Part shown: piece after piece, positions 49,706 through 58,298 of the stretch
Layout of the letters: each line of letters begins with the position of its first letter
Numbering within the stretch: the stretch's first letter is position 1
Assembly: GCF_900156815.1 (NCBI RefSeq)
Contig: NZ_FTOT01000002.1
Location: 620,001-684,000, forward strand
DNA length: 64,000 nucleotides
Source of the DNA: Gemmobacter megaterium
GTDB taxonomy: Bacteria > Pseudomonadota > Alphaproteobacteria > Rhodobacterales > Rhodobacteraceae
Reading direction: 5' to 3'
Notes under the pieces: model-generated
Databases searched by the model: none
The model's input: the letters and a program-made list of their open reading frames with translations, nothing else
What the model was told of the DNA's origin: nothing
Position numbers and translations under genes: made by a program

Positions 49706-51294
49706 AGGTGCTGGTCCTTGGCGGCTATGGCGTCTTTGGCGAGCGTGTCGCCCGGTTGCTGCTGCGCGACGGACATGGTGTGACCATCGCCGGACGTGAT
49801 GCAGCCAGGGCGCAGGCGCTGGCCGCATCGCTTGGATGCGATTGGCTGCGCATGGACCGCGACCGCGATCTGCACCTGCTGGCGGGGCATGAGGTCGTGG
49901 TCGATGCCGCTGGCCCCTTCCATGCCTATGGCGACGATCCTTACCGCCTGCCCCGTGCCGCCATCGCCGCCGGAATGCACTACCTGGATCTGGCCGATGA
50001 TGCCCGGTTCTGCGCCGGAATCCACACGCTGGATGCCTCGGCGCGGGCGGCGGGGTGCTGTGTGCTTTCGGGCCTTTCCTCGGTTCCGGCGCTGTCCAGC
50101 GCCGCCGTGCGCGCGCTGGTCGGATCGGACAGGCCGCAGGTGATCGACACCGCGATCCTGCCCGGCAATCAAAGCCCGCGCGGATTGTCTGTCATGGCGT
50201 CGATCCTGTCGCAGGCCGGACAACCGATGCAGGTCTGGCGCGGCGGGCGCTGGATGCCCGCAACCGGCTGGTCCACACCGCGCGACTATGCCTTGCCGGG
50301 CGGGTTGACCCGCCAGGGCTGGCAAATCGAGGTGCCGGACCTGACCCTGTTCCCAGGACATTTCGGCGCGCAATCCGTGCAGTTTCGCGCCGGGCTGGAA
50401 CTGGCAGTCATGCGCTACGGGCTGGCCGCCTTTGCCCGGCTGCGGCGCTGGGTCGGGATCCCTGTCAACGCCCCGGTCCTGCGCGCCTTCAAGCTGGCCG
50501 CCGATCTGCTGGCCCCCTTCGGCAGTGGCCGTGGCGGCATGACGGTCATGGTGGGGATCAACGGAGAGCGCCGCTTCTGGCGTCTGTTGGCCGACGACGG
50601 CGATGGTCCCTTCATCCCGGCCGTTGCGACCCGCGCCCTTCTCCGGCGCGCTACCCTGCCCTCTGGCGCAGGCCCGGCGATCGAGGCGATCACCCTGGCC
50701 GAAGCCGAAGCAGCGATGACGGATCTGCATGTGCGGACCGAGTACGTGACAGAACCTGCCATCGCACTGTTTCCCCGAGTGCTTGGCCCAGACTTCGACA
50801 TATTGCCCGCGCCGGTCAGGGCCACGCATCTAACAATGGACATCAGCCATTGGCAAGGCACCGCCGCTGTCCAGCGCGGCACAGGGCTTTGGGCCGGGCT
50901 GCTGGGTCGCATCTTCGGCTTCCCGCCGACCGGAACGGATGTGCCGGTCGAGGTCATCAAGACCGCCACGCCCAAGGGCGAAACATGGCAGCGGCACTTC
51001 GGGGCGCAGGTCTTCCGGTCGCGCCTGGCGGCAAACGCTGATGGCATGACCGAAAGCTTCGGCCCCTTCACCTTCCGCCTCGGGCTGAAGGTTGAAGGCG
51101 AGGCGCTGCATTTCCCGGTGGCCTCGGGCCACCTTGGCCCCATTCCCCTGCCGCGCTGGCTGCTGCCGGTGTCCATCGCGCGGGAACATGCCGATGCAGG
51201 ACGATTCTGCTTCGACGTCAGAATCCTTGCGCCAATGACACGCAGCCTGCTGGTCCACTACCAGGGCACCTTGGCTGCGGCGGCCCCGGAGTGA
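49702..51294 (+). CDS. Saccharopine-dehydrogenase-like NAD(P)-binding protein fused to DUF4166
   Basis: The protein has 530 aa. The N-terminal Rossmann motif KVLVLGGYGVFGERVA is followed by VVDAAGPFHAYG and YLDLADD, as in saccharopine dehydrogenase NADP-binding domains (to about residue 350). The C-terminal ~180 residues (GLLGRIFGFPPTG, WQRHFGAQVFRS, LGPIPLPRWLLP) match DUF4166. The fusion is widespread in alphaproteobacteria but uncharacterised. It is coupled to the DCC gene. Confidence 0.85.
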   Translation: MKVLVLGGYGVFGERVARLLLRDGHGVTIAGRDAARAQALAASLGCDWLRMDRDRDLHLLAGHEVVVDAAGPFHAYGDDPYRLPRAAIAAGMHYLDLADDARFCAGIHTLDASARAAGCCVLSGLSSVPALSSAAVRALVGSDRPQVIDTAILPGNQSPRGLSVMASILSQAGQPMQVWRGGRWMPATGWSTPRDYALPGGLTRQGWQIEVPDLTLFPGHFGAQSVQFRAGLELAVMRYGLAAFARLRRWVGIPVNAPVLRAFKLAADLLAPFGSGRGGMTVMVGINGERRFWRLLADDGDGPFIPAVATRALLRRATLPSGAGPAIEAITLAEAEAAMTDLHVRTEYVTEPAIALFPRVLGPDFDILPAPVRATHLTMDISHWQGTAAVQRGTGLWAGLLGRIFGFPPTGTDVPVEVIKTATPKGETWQRHFGAQVFRSRLAANADGMTESFGPFTFRLGLKVEGEALHFPVASGHLGPIPLPRWLLPVSIAREHADAGRFCFDVRILAPMTRSLLVHYQGTLAAAAPE

Positions 51295-51448
51295 CCGGCC
51301 CGTAGAGCAGCGAGGCCGCGCGCTCCCGGCCTCTGGCCCCCAAGGCTACGCGAATGGCCGCGATGCAACCCGATGAGGAGCGTTCGCCGGGCCAGGCCGG
51401 ATTGACGCCGCCGGTAGAACGCACCCCTGGCGACCTAGCGGCGCCATA

Positions 51449-52045
51449 TCAGGCGTCCAGTTCCGCGTCCCAATACAGATAATCGACCCAGCTTTGGTGC
51501 AGGTGGTTCGGCGGGAACTTTCGGCCCGCGTTCCGCATCTCTTCGGGCGAAGGCGCGCGGGGGATTCGCGTCAGCCTCAGCCCGGATTGCTTCAACGACC
51601 GATTGCTTTTGCGCAGGTTGCAGGGGCTACAGGCCGCGACCACGTTCTCCCAGGACGTCGTCCCGCCGCGCGAGCGCGGAATGACATGGTCAAACGTCAG
51701 ATCATGCACGCTGCCGCAATACTGACAGCGGAACTCGTCCCTCAGAAAAAGATTGAAGCGCGTGAATGCCACGCGCTTCTGGGGTTTCACATAATCTTTC
51801 AGCACCACGACGGAAGGTATCCGGAACTCGGCCCTTTGGCTTCGGACCGTGGCCTCATATTCGGCCACGATCTGCACCCGCTCCAGCACCACGGCCTTCA
51901 CCGTCTCCTGCCAGGGCCAGAGAGACAGCGGGTAATAGCTGAGCGGCCGGTAATCGGCATTCAGCACCAAAGCGGGAAAATGCTTCAGCGAGGCCGGATC
52001 GCGGACAAATCCGGTACGGAATTCGGTTTCGGCTGTGTCAAGCAA
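51449..52045 (-). CDS. HNH endonuclease family protein (TTG start)
   Basis: The protein has 198 aa. HNH elements are CQYCGSVHDLTFDHVIPRS and CSPCNLRKSN, with two zinc cysteine pairs. It begins at TTG 52045, eight bases after a perfect AGGAGG; an ATG between them is out of frame and stops after four codons. The N-terminal region VLNADYRPLSYYPLSLWPW is highly conserved in Rhodobacterales versions. It may act in DNA or RNA processing; no mobile context. Confidence 0.9.
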   Translation of the reverse strand: MLDTAETEFRTGFVRDPASLKHFPALVLNADYRPLSYYPLSLWPWQETVKAVVLERVQIVAEYEATVRSQRAEFRIPSVVVLKDYVKPQKRVAFTRFNLFLRDEFRCQYCGSVHDLTFDHVIPRSRGGTTSWENVVAACSPCNLRKSNRSLKQSGLRLTRIPRAPSPEEMRNAGRKFPPNHLHQSWVDYLYWDAELDA

Positions 52046-52101
52046 GACCCATGCCTCCTTGGCCCTGTCAGGCAGGGCGGGAGCCCCGCCCCGTCCTCCA
52101 G

Positions 52102-52129
52102 ACTATATATCGCGCTTGCAGCATGGCAA
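52102..52129 (-). promoter_or_regulatory. Candidate promoter of the HNH gene
   Basis: On the minus strand TTGCCA (52129-52124), 16-base spacer, TATAGT (52107-52102), 57 bp before the TTG start. Good match to sigma-70 elements. Confidence 0.5.
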
Positions 52130-52190
52130 GCCCCGCGATCTGTGATCGCGTGGCGAATCTGGCAGTCATTGATGACAGGCGCGTGACGGA

Positions 52191-52850
52191 TCAGCCCAGA
52201 CGGTCACGCAAGAAATTCAGCGCGACCCCAAGGCCATCCGGCGCAATTCCGTGGCCCGTCCCCTTCATCACATGCGCATAGGTTTCGACCCGCGCCTCGA
52301 CCAGGGCCTCGGCGGCCTTGCGCATATCGTCAAAAGGAACGACCGGATCGGCATCCCCATGCACCAGCAGCACCGGCGGTTTCACCTTCATCTCTGTCAT
52401 CAACCGATCCGGGCGCAGCAATCGACCGGAAAAGGCGACGACACCCGCCAGTTCCTCGTCCCGGCGCAGGGCGACATGCAGGCTCATCATCGTGCCCTGA
52501 GAAAAACCCACCAAGGCCAGCCGGTCCGGCGCCAGCCCCTCGGTCGCCAGCACGCTGTCGATATAGGCGTTCAGATCGTCCGCCGCCGCCGCCAGGCCCG
52601 CCTCTGCCTCGGCGTCGCTCGATCCGTCCAGCCATGGGATGGGAAACCACTGGAACCCGAAAGGATTTCCCGTGCAACGCTCGGGCGCGTCGGGGGCATG
52701 AAAGGCCGTGTCCGGCAGATGTGGCGCCAGCGGGTCGGCAAGCCCCAGCAGATCGGCACCATCCGCGCCATAGCCATGCAGAAAGATCACCGCCGATTTC
52801 ACATCGCCCGATTGCGAGGGCTTGCGTTTGGCATTCAACTTGCGCGTCAT
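52191..52850 (-). CDS. Carboxylesterase/phospholipase-type alpha/beta hydrolase
   Basis: The protein has 219 aa. The oxyanion region FLHGYGADGADL, the nucleophile LVGFSQGTMM (Ser), the acid in VHGDADPVVPF and the histidine in GTGHGIAPDG form a full catalytic triad. It belongs to the carboxylesterase 2 / phospholipase family acting on short acyl esters. It overlaps the glycosylase gene by 4 nt. Confidence 0.92.
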   Translation of the reverse strand: MTRKLNAKRKPSQSGDVKSAVIFLHGYGADGADLLGLADPLAPHLPDTAFHAPDAPERCTGNPFGFQWFPIPWLDGSSDAEAEAGLAAAADDLNAYIDSVLATEGLAPDRLALVGFSQGTMMSLHVALRRDEELAGVVAFSGRLLRPDRLMTEMKVKPPVLLVHGDADPVVPFDDMRKAAEALVEARVETYAHVMKGTGHGIAPDGLGVALNFLRDRLG

Positions 52851-53476
52851 CTTGTTCCCTCACGGTCCTTGGCCACCCGGTAATAGGCCCACAACAGCCG
52901 TGCCGCAACCGCCCGCCAGGGCGACCACTCCGCCGCCATAAGGCGCAGCGCCTTTTCGGTCGGTCGCGTCTCCAGGCCGAACAGTAACCGCGCCGATTCC
53001 TGCAAGGCCAGATCGGCAGGCGCGAAAACGTCGGCACGGCCAAGACTGAACATCGCATAGATCTCTGCGGTCCAGCGCCCGATTCCGGGCAAGGCCACCA
53101 ACGTGGCCACCACGGTCTCGTCCGGCATGTCGCGCAGCCCGTCGAAGTCGAGCCCCGCCGCCGCCAGCGCCTGTGCATAGCGCACCTTCTGGCGCGACAG
53201 GCCGCAAGCGCGCAGCTCCGCATCGCTTGCCTGGGCCACGGCCTCGGGCCGGGTCATCCCGGCGTCCACCATCCGCGCCCATATCGCGTTGGCAGAGGCG
53301 ACGCTGACCTGTTGCGACACGATGGCCCCCAACAGATCGTGAAATCCACCCTGCTTCCGCCGCAGCGGCAGCGGCCCCGTCAACACAAGCGCCTCGGCAA
53401 ATCGCGCATCGCGTGACGCCAGCCATTCGGCGCCTTCGGCCACACAGGCGTCGGTCTCGATAAGTCTGCCGGTCAT
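52847..53476 (-). CDS. DNA-3-methyladenine glycosylase II (AlkA-like)
   Basis: The protein has 209 aa from the ATG at 53476. The helix-hairpin-helix LPGIGRWTAEIY (about residue 125) with the downstream catalytic aspartate (ADVFAPADL, a D in this family) and IVSQQVSVASAN mark the HhH-GPD superfamily. It excises alkylated bases. It is coupled to the esterase gene behind it. Confidence 0.9.
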   Translation of the reverse strand: MTGRLIETDACVAEGAEWLASRDARFAEALVLTGPLPLRRKQGGFHDLLGAIVSQQVSVASANAIWARMVDAGMTRPEAVAQASDAELRACGLSRQKVRYAQALAAAGLDFDGLRDMPDETVVATLVALPGIGRWTAEIYAMFSLGRADVFAPADLALQESARLLFGLETRPTEKALRLMAAEWSPWRAVAARLLWAYYRVAKDREGTR

Positions 53477-53530
53477 GGCTTTGCTCTGATGAAATGTCCC
53501 CGCCGGAGGCATCCCCGGCGTGCAGCCCCG

Positions 53531-54238
53531 CTACAGCGCCGGGTCGCGCGCGGTGATCAGGCCGCGTGTCAGATCCGACAGCGCCACGACCTGCCTCCCC
53601 TCGACAAAATTCGCCGGATCCAACCACCGCCGATAGGCCGCCTCAAGGACGGGCCACTCGACATCGGTGATGGAAAACCACGCCGTGTCCCGATTCCGGC
53701 CCTTGATCACCATATGCTGGCGAAAGGTGCCTTCGTAGCTGAACCCCAACCGCTGCGCGGCGCGGCGCGACGGCAGGTTCAGCGCATTACACTTCCATTC
53801 ATAGCGCCGATACCCAAGGTCAAAGGCAAAGCGCATCATCAGCACCATGGCCTCGGTCGCGGCGGGCGTGCCCTGCAAGACGGGTGAAAACAGGATGTTG
53901 CCCACCTCGATCACGCCATCCTTCGGGGTGATCCGCAGATAGCTGGCCATTCCCGCCCAGTCCCCGCCCTTGGGCCGGATGGCCCAGAACTGCGGATCCG
54001 CGCCCGGCGCAACCGTTACGATCCACTCGGCGAACTCGGCCTCGGACGCAAAGGGGCCGCCGCCCATATAGGTCCACAATTCCGGGCGCGCTTCGACCGC
54101 GCGCCACAGCGCAGGGGCATGATCCACCGACAGCGGGGCAAGATCCACCCATGCGCCAGAGAGTTCCACCCGCGGCGGATGCGGCGGAGCCTGCCACGCT
54201 CCAAGCTCTGGGCCGATGGCCCCCGGTTTGAACATCAC
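53531..54238 (-). CDS. GNAT-family acetyltransferase (RimL-like)
   Basis: The protein has 235 aa. The RimL/RimJ-type blocks are visible: VDLAPLSVDHAPALW, YLRITPKDGVIEVGNILFS and the late CNALNLPSRRAAQRLGFSYEGTFRQHMV. It probably acetylates protein N-termini or small amines. It starts inside the end of the small upstream gene (4-nt overlap). Confidence 0.9.
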   Translation of the reverse strand: MMFKPGAIGPELGAWQAPPHPPRVELSGAWVDLAPLSVDHAPALWRAVEARPELWTYMGGGPFASEAEFAEWIVTVAPGADPQFWAIRPKGGDWAGMASYLRITPKDGVIEVGNILFSPVLQGTPAATEAMVLMMRFAFDLGYRRYEWKCNALNLPSRRAAQRLGFSYEGTFRQHMVIKGRNRDTAWFSITDVEWPVLEAAYRRWLDPANFVEGRQVVALSDLTRGLITARDPAL

Positions 54239-54480
54239 TCGTCCTTTCGCAGATCAGTACGGCGGTAGATGCCTTCGGGCAGATTGAGCGCCGCCGCAAG
54301 ATCGCGCACCTGCGTCGGGCTCAGGATGATCCGCTGCACCTCGTCGCTGCGGGGGTCCAGTTGCTCAAGCGTCACCCCGTCTTCGAAGGCGGTTACCGTG
54401 ACGTCCTCCTCCAGCGGGCTCGCACCTTCGTCCACCAGGGTGATGACCGTCGCGTCAAACTCGTGTTCGATGGTGAACAT
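54235..54480 (-). CDS. Small acidic conserved-looking protein, unknown
   Basis: The protein has 81 aa, strongly acidic at both ends with a central LSPTQVRDLAAALNLPEG helix. No signal or membrane segment. GGAGG precedes the ATG, and the stop overlaps the acetyltransferase start, so it is probably a real gene. I do not recognise the family. Confidence 0.65.
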   Translation of the reverse strand: MFTIEHEFDATVITLVDEGASPLEEDVTVTAFEDGVTLEQLDPRSDEVQRIILSPTQVRDLAAALNLPEGIYRRTDLRKDE

Positions 54481-54630
54481 GGCGCACCTCCTGCGGTTCC
54501 CGCGATCCTGCCATGGCTGCGGCCCGAGGGCAAACCCCCCTCACGTCCCTGTCAAACACCGCATGGCCGCTTTCCCCCGCTGCGCCGCCCCGCTAGATTG
54601 CTTCCGCGCAAAGGGCATGGCGGGGCGACT

Positions 54631-55359
54631 ATGAAACGGACAGGGCTGATTCTGGCAGTGCTTGCGGGGCTGGCTGGTTGCACCATGACACCGACGGCGA
54701 TGCCTGCGCCGCCTGCGCCTGCGCCCGTACCTTCCACCGCGCCCGACTTTCGCGTCGCCGCACGCACCTTCGTGGAGGTGGTTGCCCAAGTGGAGCCTGT
54801 GGCCGAACGCTACTGCCGCGAAAAGCGGCCGGACCTGAACTGTGATTTCCGCATTGTCATCGACAACCGTGCCGGGGCACCGTCCAACGCCTTTCACACG
54901 CTGGATCCGCAGACCGGCCAGCCCTTGATCGGTTTCACGCTGGCGTTGATCGCCGATGCCAGGAACGCCGATGAACTTGCCTTCGTGCTCGGCCACGAAG
55001 CCGCGCATCACATCGCGGGGCATATCGGGCGCTCGCGCAACTCTGCAATGGCGGGGGCCGCCATCCTTGGCACCATCGCCGCACTCGGCGGGGCGAATGC
55101 CGGCGCCATACGCTCTGCGCAGGACATCGGCGCGTCGGTGGGTGCCCGCAGCTATTCCAAGGACTACGAACTGGAAGCCGACGCCATTGGCACCATCATC
55201 GCATGGCGGGCCGGCTATGACCCGGCGCGGGGGGCGGGTTTCTTCACCCGCATTCCCGATCCGGGCGACCGTTTCCTGGGATCCCACCCCCCGAATGCCC
55301 AGCGCATCGGGATCGTCAACGCCACGCTGGCGGACTTGCGCGCCGGGCGCCTGCACTGA
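54631..55359 (+). CDS. M48-family metalloprotease lipoprotein
   Basis: The protein has 242 aa from ATG 54631. A lipobox (LAGLAGC, Cys16) anchors it in the envelope. The zinc motif GHEAAHH is followed about 60 residues later by the ligand glutamate in YELEADAIG. Similar proteases take part in outer-membrane quality control. It diverges from the small acidic gene. Confidence 0.9.
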   Translation: MKRTGLILAVLAGLAGCTMTPTAMPAPPAPAPVPSTAPDFRVAARTFVEVVAQVEPVAERYCREKRPDLNCDFRIVIDNRAGAPSNAFHTLDPQTGQPLIGFTLALIADARNADELAFVLGHEAAHHIAGHIGRSRNSAMAGAAILGTIAALGGANAGAIRSAQDIGASVGARSYSKDYELEADAIGTIIAWRAGYDPARGAGFFTRIPDPGDRFLGSHPPNAQRIGIVNATLADLRAGRLH

Positions 55360-55363
55360 GCGG

Positions 55364-55377
55364 TTGACCTGGATCAA
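55364..55377. promoter_or_regulatory. FNR-type box upstream of DUF6455 gene 1
   Basis: TTGAC-CTGG-ATCAA matches the FnrL consensus TTGAT-N4-ATCAA with one difference, centred 64 bp upstream of the ATG at 55435. It is followed by GGCGCGG, the same as at the second DUF6455 gene. Confidence 0.65.
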
Positions 55378-55434
55378 GGCGCGGGCGCAAGGGGTGCGCG
55401 ACCATGCAGCGGTATCCCTTGATGGAGCCATACG

Positions 55435-55671
55435 ATGCTGGCAAATCCGCGAACTCAGGCCCATATCCAGTTGATGACCCGCATGGCGCGGGTCGTCGGC
55501 GCCGACCTTGACCACCTTGGCGATGCCGAATGGTCTGTCGCGCTCGAACGTTGCTGCGCCTGCGCCAATCCGGGAAGCTGCGAGGATTGGCTGGACGACA
55601 ACTCCGATGGCGCCCCGCAGCCCCCGAGGTTCTGCCCGAACCGCAAGCTGATGACCGCTGCCGCTGGCTGA
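55435..55671 (+). CDS. DUF6455 protein 1
   Basis: The protein has 78 aa. The cysteine pattern (ERCCACANPGSCEDWL, then PPRFCPN) defines the small DUF6455 family, which may bind a metal or Fe-S cluster. GGAG precedes the ATG by 7 nt. The upstream FNR-type box predicts oxygen-responsive expression. The paralogue is at 57,122. Confidence 0.8.
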   Translation: MLANPRTQAHIQLMTRMARVVGADLDHLGDAEWSVALERCCACANPGSCEDWLDDNSDGAPQPPRFCPNRKLMTAAAG

Positions 55672-55734
55672 TCCGGCGCTTGCTGTCGCCGTTGCCGCGT
55701 GGTTCTGTGCGCATGATCTGACGGGAGAATGCGC

Positions 55735-57006
55735 ATGGTCAGCCGGTTTCGCTGGAACCTACGGCTCCTGCTACGCAAGGTCTGGGTGCGGGCCTTGGGG
55801 TATGGCGTGTTGGGGGTGGCCACCGCCCTGGCTGCCCTGCTGGTAAAGCCGCTGCTGCCCCCTGATCTTGGGACGAAGATCGGCGCCGATGCGGTCGAGC
55901 AGATACTCGGAATCCTCGCCTCCTCGATGTTGGCGGTGACGACATTCTCCTTGTCGATCATGGTCACCGCCTTTGGCGGCGCCACAAGCAACGCCACGCC
56001 TCGCGCCATCGAACTGCTCAAGCAGGATCCGACAACCCAAAAGGTTCTGGCCACGTTCCTGGGTGCCTTCCTGTTTGCGCTGGTCGGGATTGTCGCCCTG
56101 AAAACAGGGGTCTACGGGGACAGGGGCCGACTGGTGCTGTTTGTCGTGACGATCGGCGTGCTGGCCATGGTTGTCGGCACCCTGTTGCGGTGGATCGCGC
56201 ATCTGATGGATTTCGGCCGCCTGTCCGATACGCTGGATCGGGTGGAGCAGGCCGCGTCAGAGGCATTGCACGGCCGGGTAGAAATGCCGTTTCTGGGAGG
56301 GTACCCGCTGCGCGGCGCCGTCCCGATCAGCGCGCCGCCTTTGACGGCAGACACCACCGGCTATGTGCAGCATGTGGATATGGCGCAGTTGTCGGCGTTG
56401 GCGGACCGCGCAGGGCGCGACATGTATCTGGCGGCACTACCGGGAACCTTCGTCCACCCTGCAGCGCCATTGCTCCATATGGCGGATCTGCGGGACGATC
56501 TGCACGAACAGGCCAGAGCCGCCTTCAGCATCGGGCACTGCCGGACCTATGACCAGGATCCGCGCTTTGGTCTGATTGCCCTGACCGAAGCCGCCTCGCG
56601 GGCCCTGTCTCCTGCGGTGAACGACCCTGGCACGGCAATCGAGGTGATCGGACGTCTGGTCCGTGTGCTGTCGGAATGGGACGAGCCGCCAGAGACCGAC
56701 ATCCGCTGGCCACGCCTGCATGTGCCCCCCATCCGCAGTGCCGATCTGATCGACGATGCATTTCGCCCCATCGCGCGCGATGGCGCCGGCCTGATCGAGG
56801 TGCAGGTCCGGCTTCACAAGGCCCTGCTGGCGCTGGCAGGCATGGCGCCTGCGGTTTTTGCCCAGGTGGCGGCCCGCGCCAGTGCAGAAGCCATGGATCG
56901 CGCGGCCAGCGCCGGCCTGCTACCGTCGGAGCTGGATCTTCTGGCCGGGCTTTCCGCCAGGATTTCGGCCATTGCCGATACACAGCCGAAGGCGTCGGAA
57001 CTCTAG
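55735..57006 (+). CDS. DUF2254 membrane protein
   Basis: The protein has 423 aa from the ATG at 55735, seven bases after GGGAG; the ATG at 55729 is too close. Four membrane helices (about residues 18-140) include SSMLAVTTFSLSIMVTAF, ending in a cytoplasmic domain with ALSPAVNDPGTAI. This is the DUF2254 family of unknown function. It sits between two DUF6455 genes and may be in the same oxygen-related context. Confidence 0.88.
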   Translation: MVSRFRWNLRLLLRKVWVRALGYGVLGVATALAALLVKPLLPPDLGTKIGADAVEQILGILASSMLAVTTFSLSIMVTAFGGATSNATPRAIELLKQDPTTQKVLATFLGAFLFALVGIVALKTGVYGDRGRLVLFVVTIGVLAMVVGTLLRWIAHLMDFGRLSDTLDRVEQAASEALHGRVEMPFLGGYPLRGAVPISAPPLTADTTGYVQHVDMAQLSALADRAGRDMYLAALPGTFVHPAAPLLHMADLRDDLHEQARAAFSIGHCRTYDQDPRFGLIALTEAASRALSPAVNDPGTAIEVIGRLVRVLSEWDEPPETDIRWPRLHVPPIRSADLIDDAFRPIARDGAGLIEVQVRLHKALLALAGMAPAVFAQVAARASAEAMDRAASAGLLPSELDLLAGLSARISAIADTQPKASEL

Positions 57007-57010
57007 CCGT

Positions 57011-57024
57011 TTGATCTGACTCAA
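57011..57024. promoter_or_regulatory. FNR-type box upstream of DUF6455 gene 2
   Basis: TTGAT-CTGA-CTCAA has one mismatch to the FNR consensus and is followed by GGCGCGGC, as at the box near 55,364. Its centre is 104 bp upstream of the ATG at 57122. Confidence 0.5.
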
Positions 57025-57083
57025 GGCGCGGCGGTCGTTCGACAGGCAGGCTGTATGCGTGAAGCGGGCGAACGGAGGCATCA

Positions 57084-57125
57084 ATGGCACGGCACCATTC
57101 CCGGAACATGGAGACACATCCATGA
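57084..57125 (+). promoter_or_regulatory. Possible 13-codon leader ORF
   Basis: ATG at 57084, six bases after GGAGG, encodes MARHHSRNMETHP and stops overlapping the DUF6455 ATG (ATGA at 57122). It has a better ribosome site than the gene behind it. Confidence 0.35.
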
Positions 57126-57379
57126 TCGGATTTCCCGAACAACAGCGGAGCTGGTGGATGGCGCATGGCATGGCGCGCGCCTCTGGCCTGCATCTTGCGC
57201 GCGCGGTCGTCGATGGTTGGCTGACGCGCAGCGATCTTGCGCGGATGGTGCAGTCCTGCGCGCATTGCAGCAAGACATCCGAGTGCCAGCAGTGGCTGGC
57301 CGACCCCAGCCACACAACGCCGCCGGATTTCTGCCGGATCGGGCTCGAGATTTCGGCCCTGGCCCCCGCGCATCCATGA
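57122..57379 (+). CDS. DUF6455 protein 2
   Basis: The protein has 85 aa from the ATG at 57122 (GGAG eight bases upstream). The cysteine block SCAHCSKTSECQQWL then PPDFC matches that of the first copy, but the N-terminus differs. The duplication, shared FNR-type boxes and flanking of DUF2254 suggest a common role. Confidence 0.8.
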   Translation: MIGFPEQQRSWWMAHGMARASGLHLARAVVDGWLTRSDLARMVQSCAHCSKTSECQQWLADPSHTTPPDFCRIGLEISALAPAHP

Positions 57380-57445
57380 CAGCAGGCGGAAAGCCCATGC
57401 AATGGCGCAGATCGACAGCAGCACCACGCTGATCACCGGCCGCAC

Positions 57446-58132
57446 TCAGGCGAAGGGGCGGGGCATTTCGCCCATCCGCAAGGCGACAAGCCCTGTCAGA
57501 TAGGTCAGCCGCGCAGAATCGGCATAGGGCAGGTCTTCGGCAGCGCGGGCCAGTGCCGTATCGCGCGTGCTGCGGGCAATGCCTGCCAGAAACCGGGCGA
57601 GATAGGCGCGCTGCGCCGCATCCGGCCCCTCGGCCAGTATCCCCGCAGCATGTGCGAGATCTTCGCGCAATGCGAACCTGTCAGGTTCCGGATCGTCCCC
57701 GCTATGCGATGCGGCGAGGCGGCTTGGCAGATGCGCCAGCACCGCAGACTGGAATTCGGCCAATCCGGCGACCGGCTTTTCCATGAAACCGGCGGCGCCG
57801 GCGGCCAGGGCGATGCCGCGCTGCGCCGGATCGCCGCTTAACCCCAGAAGGACGGACGGCGCCGTGCCGGACTGGGCCAGGTCGCGGACAAGACCAGCCC
57901 CCGACCCATCCGGCAACCCCATGTCGACGATCACCACATCGGGCACATAGATCGCAAGATGACGCCGCGCATCTGCAAGTGTCTCGGCCCGCCGCAGCCG
58001 GGCACCCGAACGCTGCGCCATCAGCCGGAAGGCTTCGGAGGCATAGCGGCTGTCCTCGACCACAAGGATCGTAAGCCCTTGCATCGGCAAAGCCGGATCA
58101 CAGCCTTTGGGACGAGAATCGGAATACGGCAC
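57446..58132 (-). CDS. Response regulator, receiver plus helical C-terminal domain
   Basis: The protein has 228 aa if translation starts at GTG 58132, seven bases after a perfect AGGAGG. A start at ATG 58084 is the alternative but has no site. The receiver domain has TILVVEDSRYA, the phospho-aspartate in VVIVDMGLPDG, and the switch lysine in MEKPV. The C-terminal ~95 residues are helical (no DNA-binding motif). No kinase is nearby, so it is an orphan regulator. Confidence 0.85.
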   Translation of the reverse strand: MPYSDSRPKGCDPALPMQGLTILVVEDSRYASEAFRLMAQRSGARLRRAETLADARRHLAIYVPDVVIVDMGLPDGSGAGLVRDLAQSGTAPSVLLGLSGDPAQRGIALAAGAAGFMEKPVAGLAEFQSAVLAHLPSRLAASHSGDDPEPDRFALREDLAHAAGILAEGPDAAQRAYLARFLAGIARSTRDTALARAAEDLPYADSARLTYLTGLVALRMGEMPRPFA

Positions 58133-58298
58133 AGCCAAGCCTCCTGCATAGGCGTCCAGTGAACCCCGGCCGGGTTTCCATCGGGTTAACGCCTCGGCCC
58201 TGCGGCGCAACGTCCGCCCCGGAGACACCCCCTTGCCAGGCCGCGCCCCTGCCCGCATAAACCGGCCAACGAGGATCCCCCAGACCGGAGCACGCCCA

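Noticed and set aside
48032-49828. A 598-codon minus-strand frame opposite ispH
   Set aside because: ispH motifs are intact on the plus strand. The frame runs through an intergenic gap and lacks domain features.
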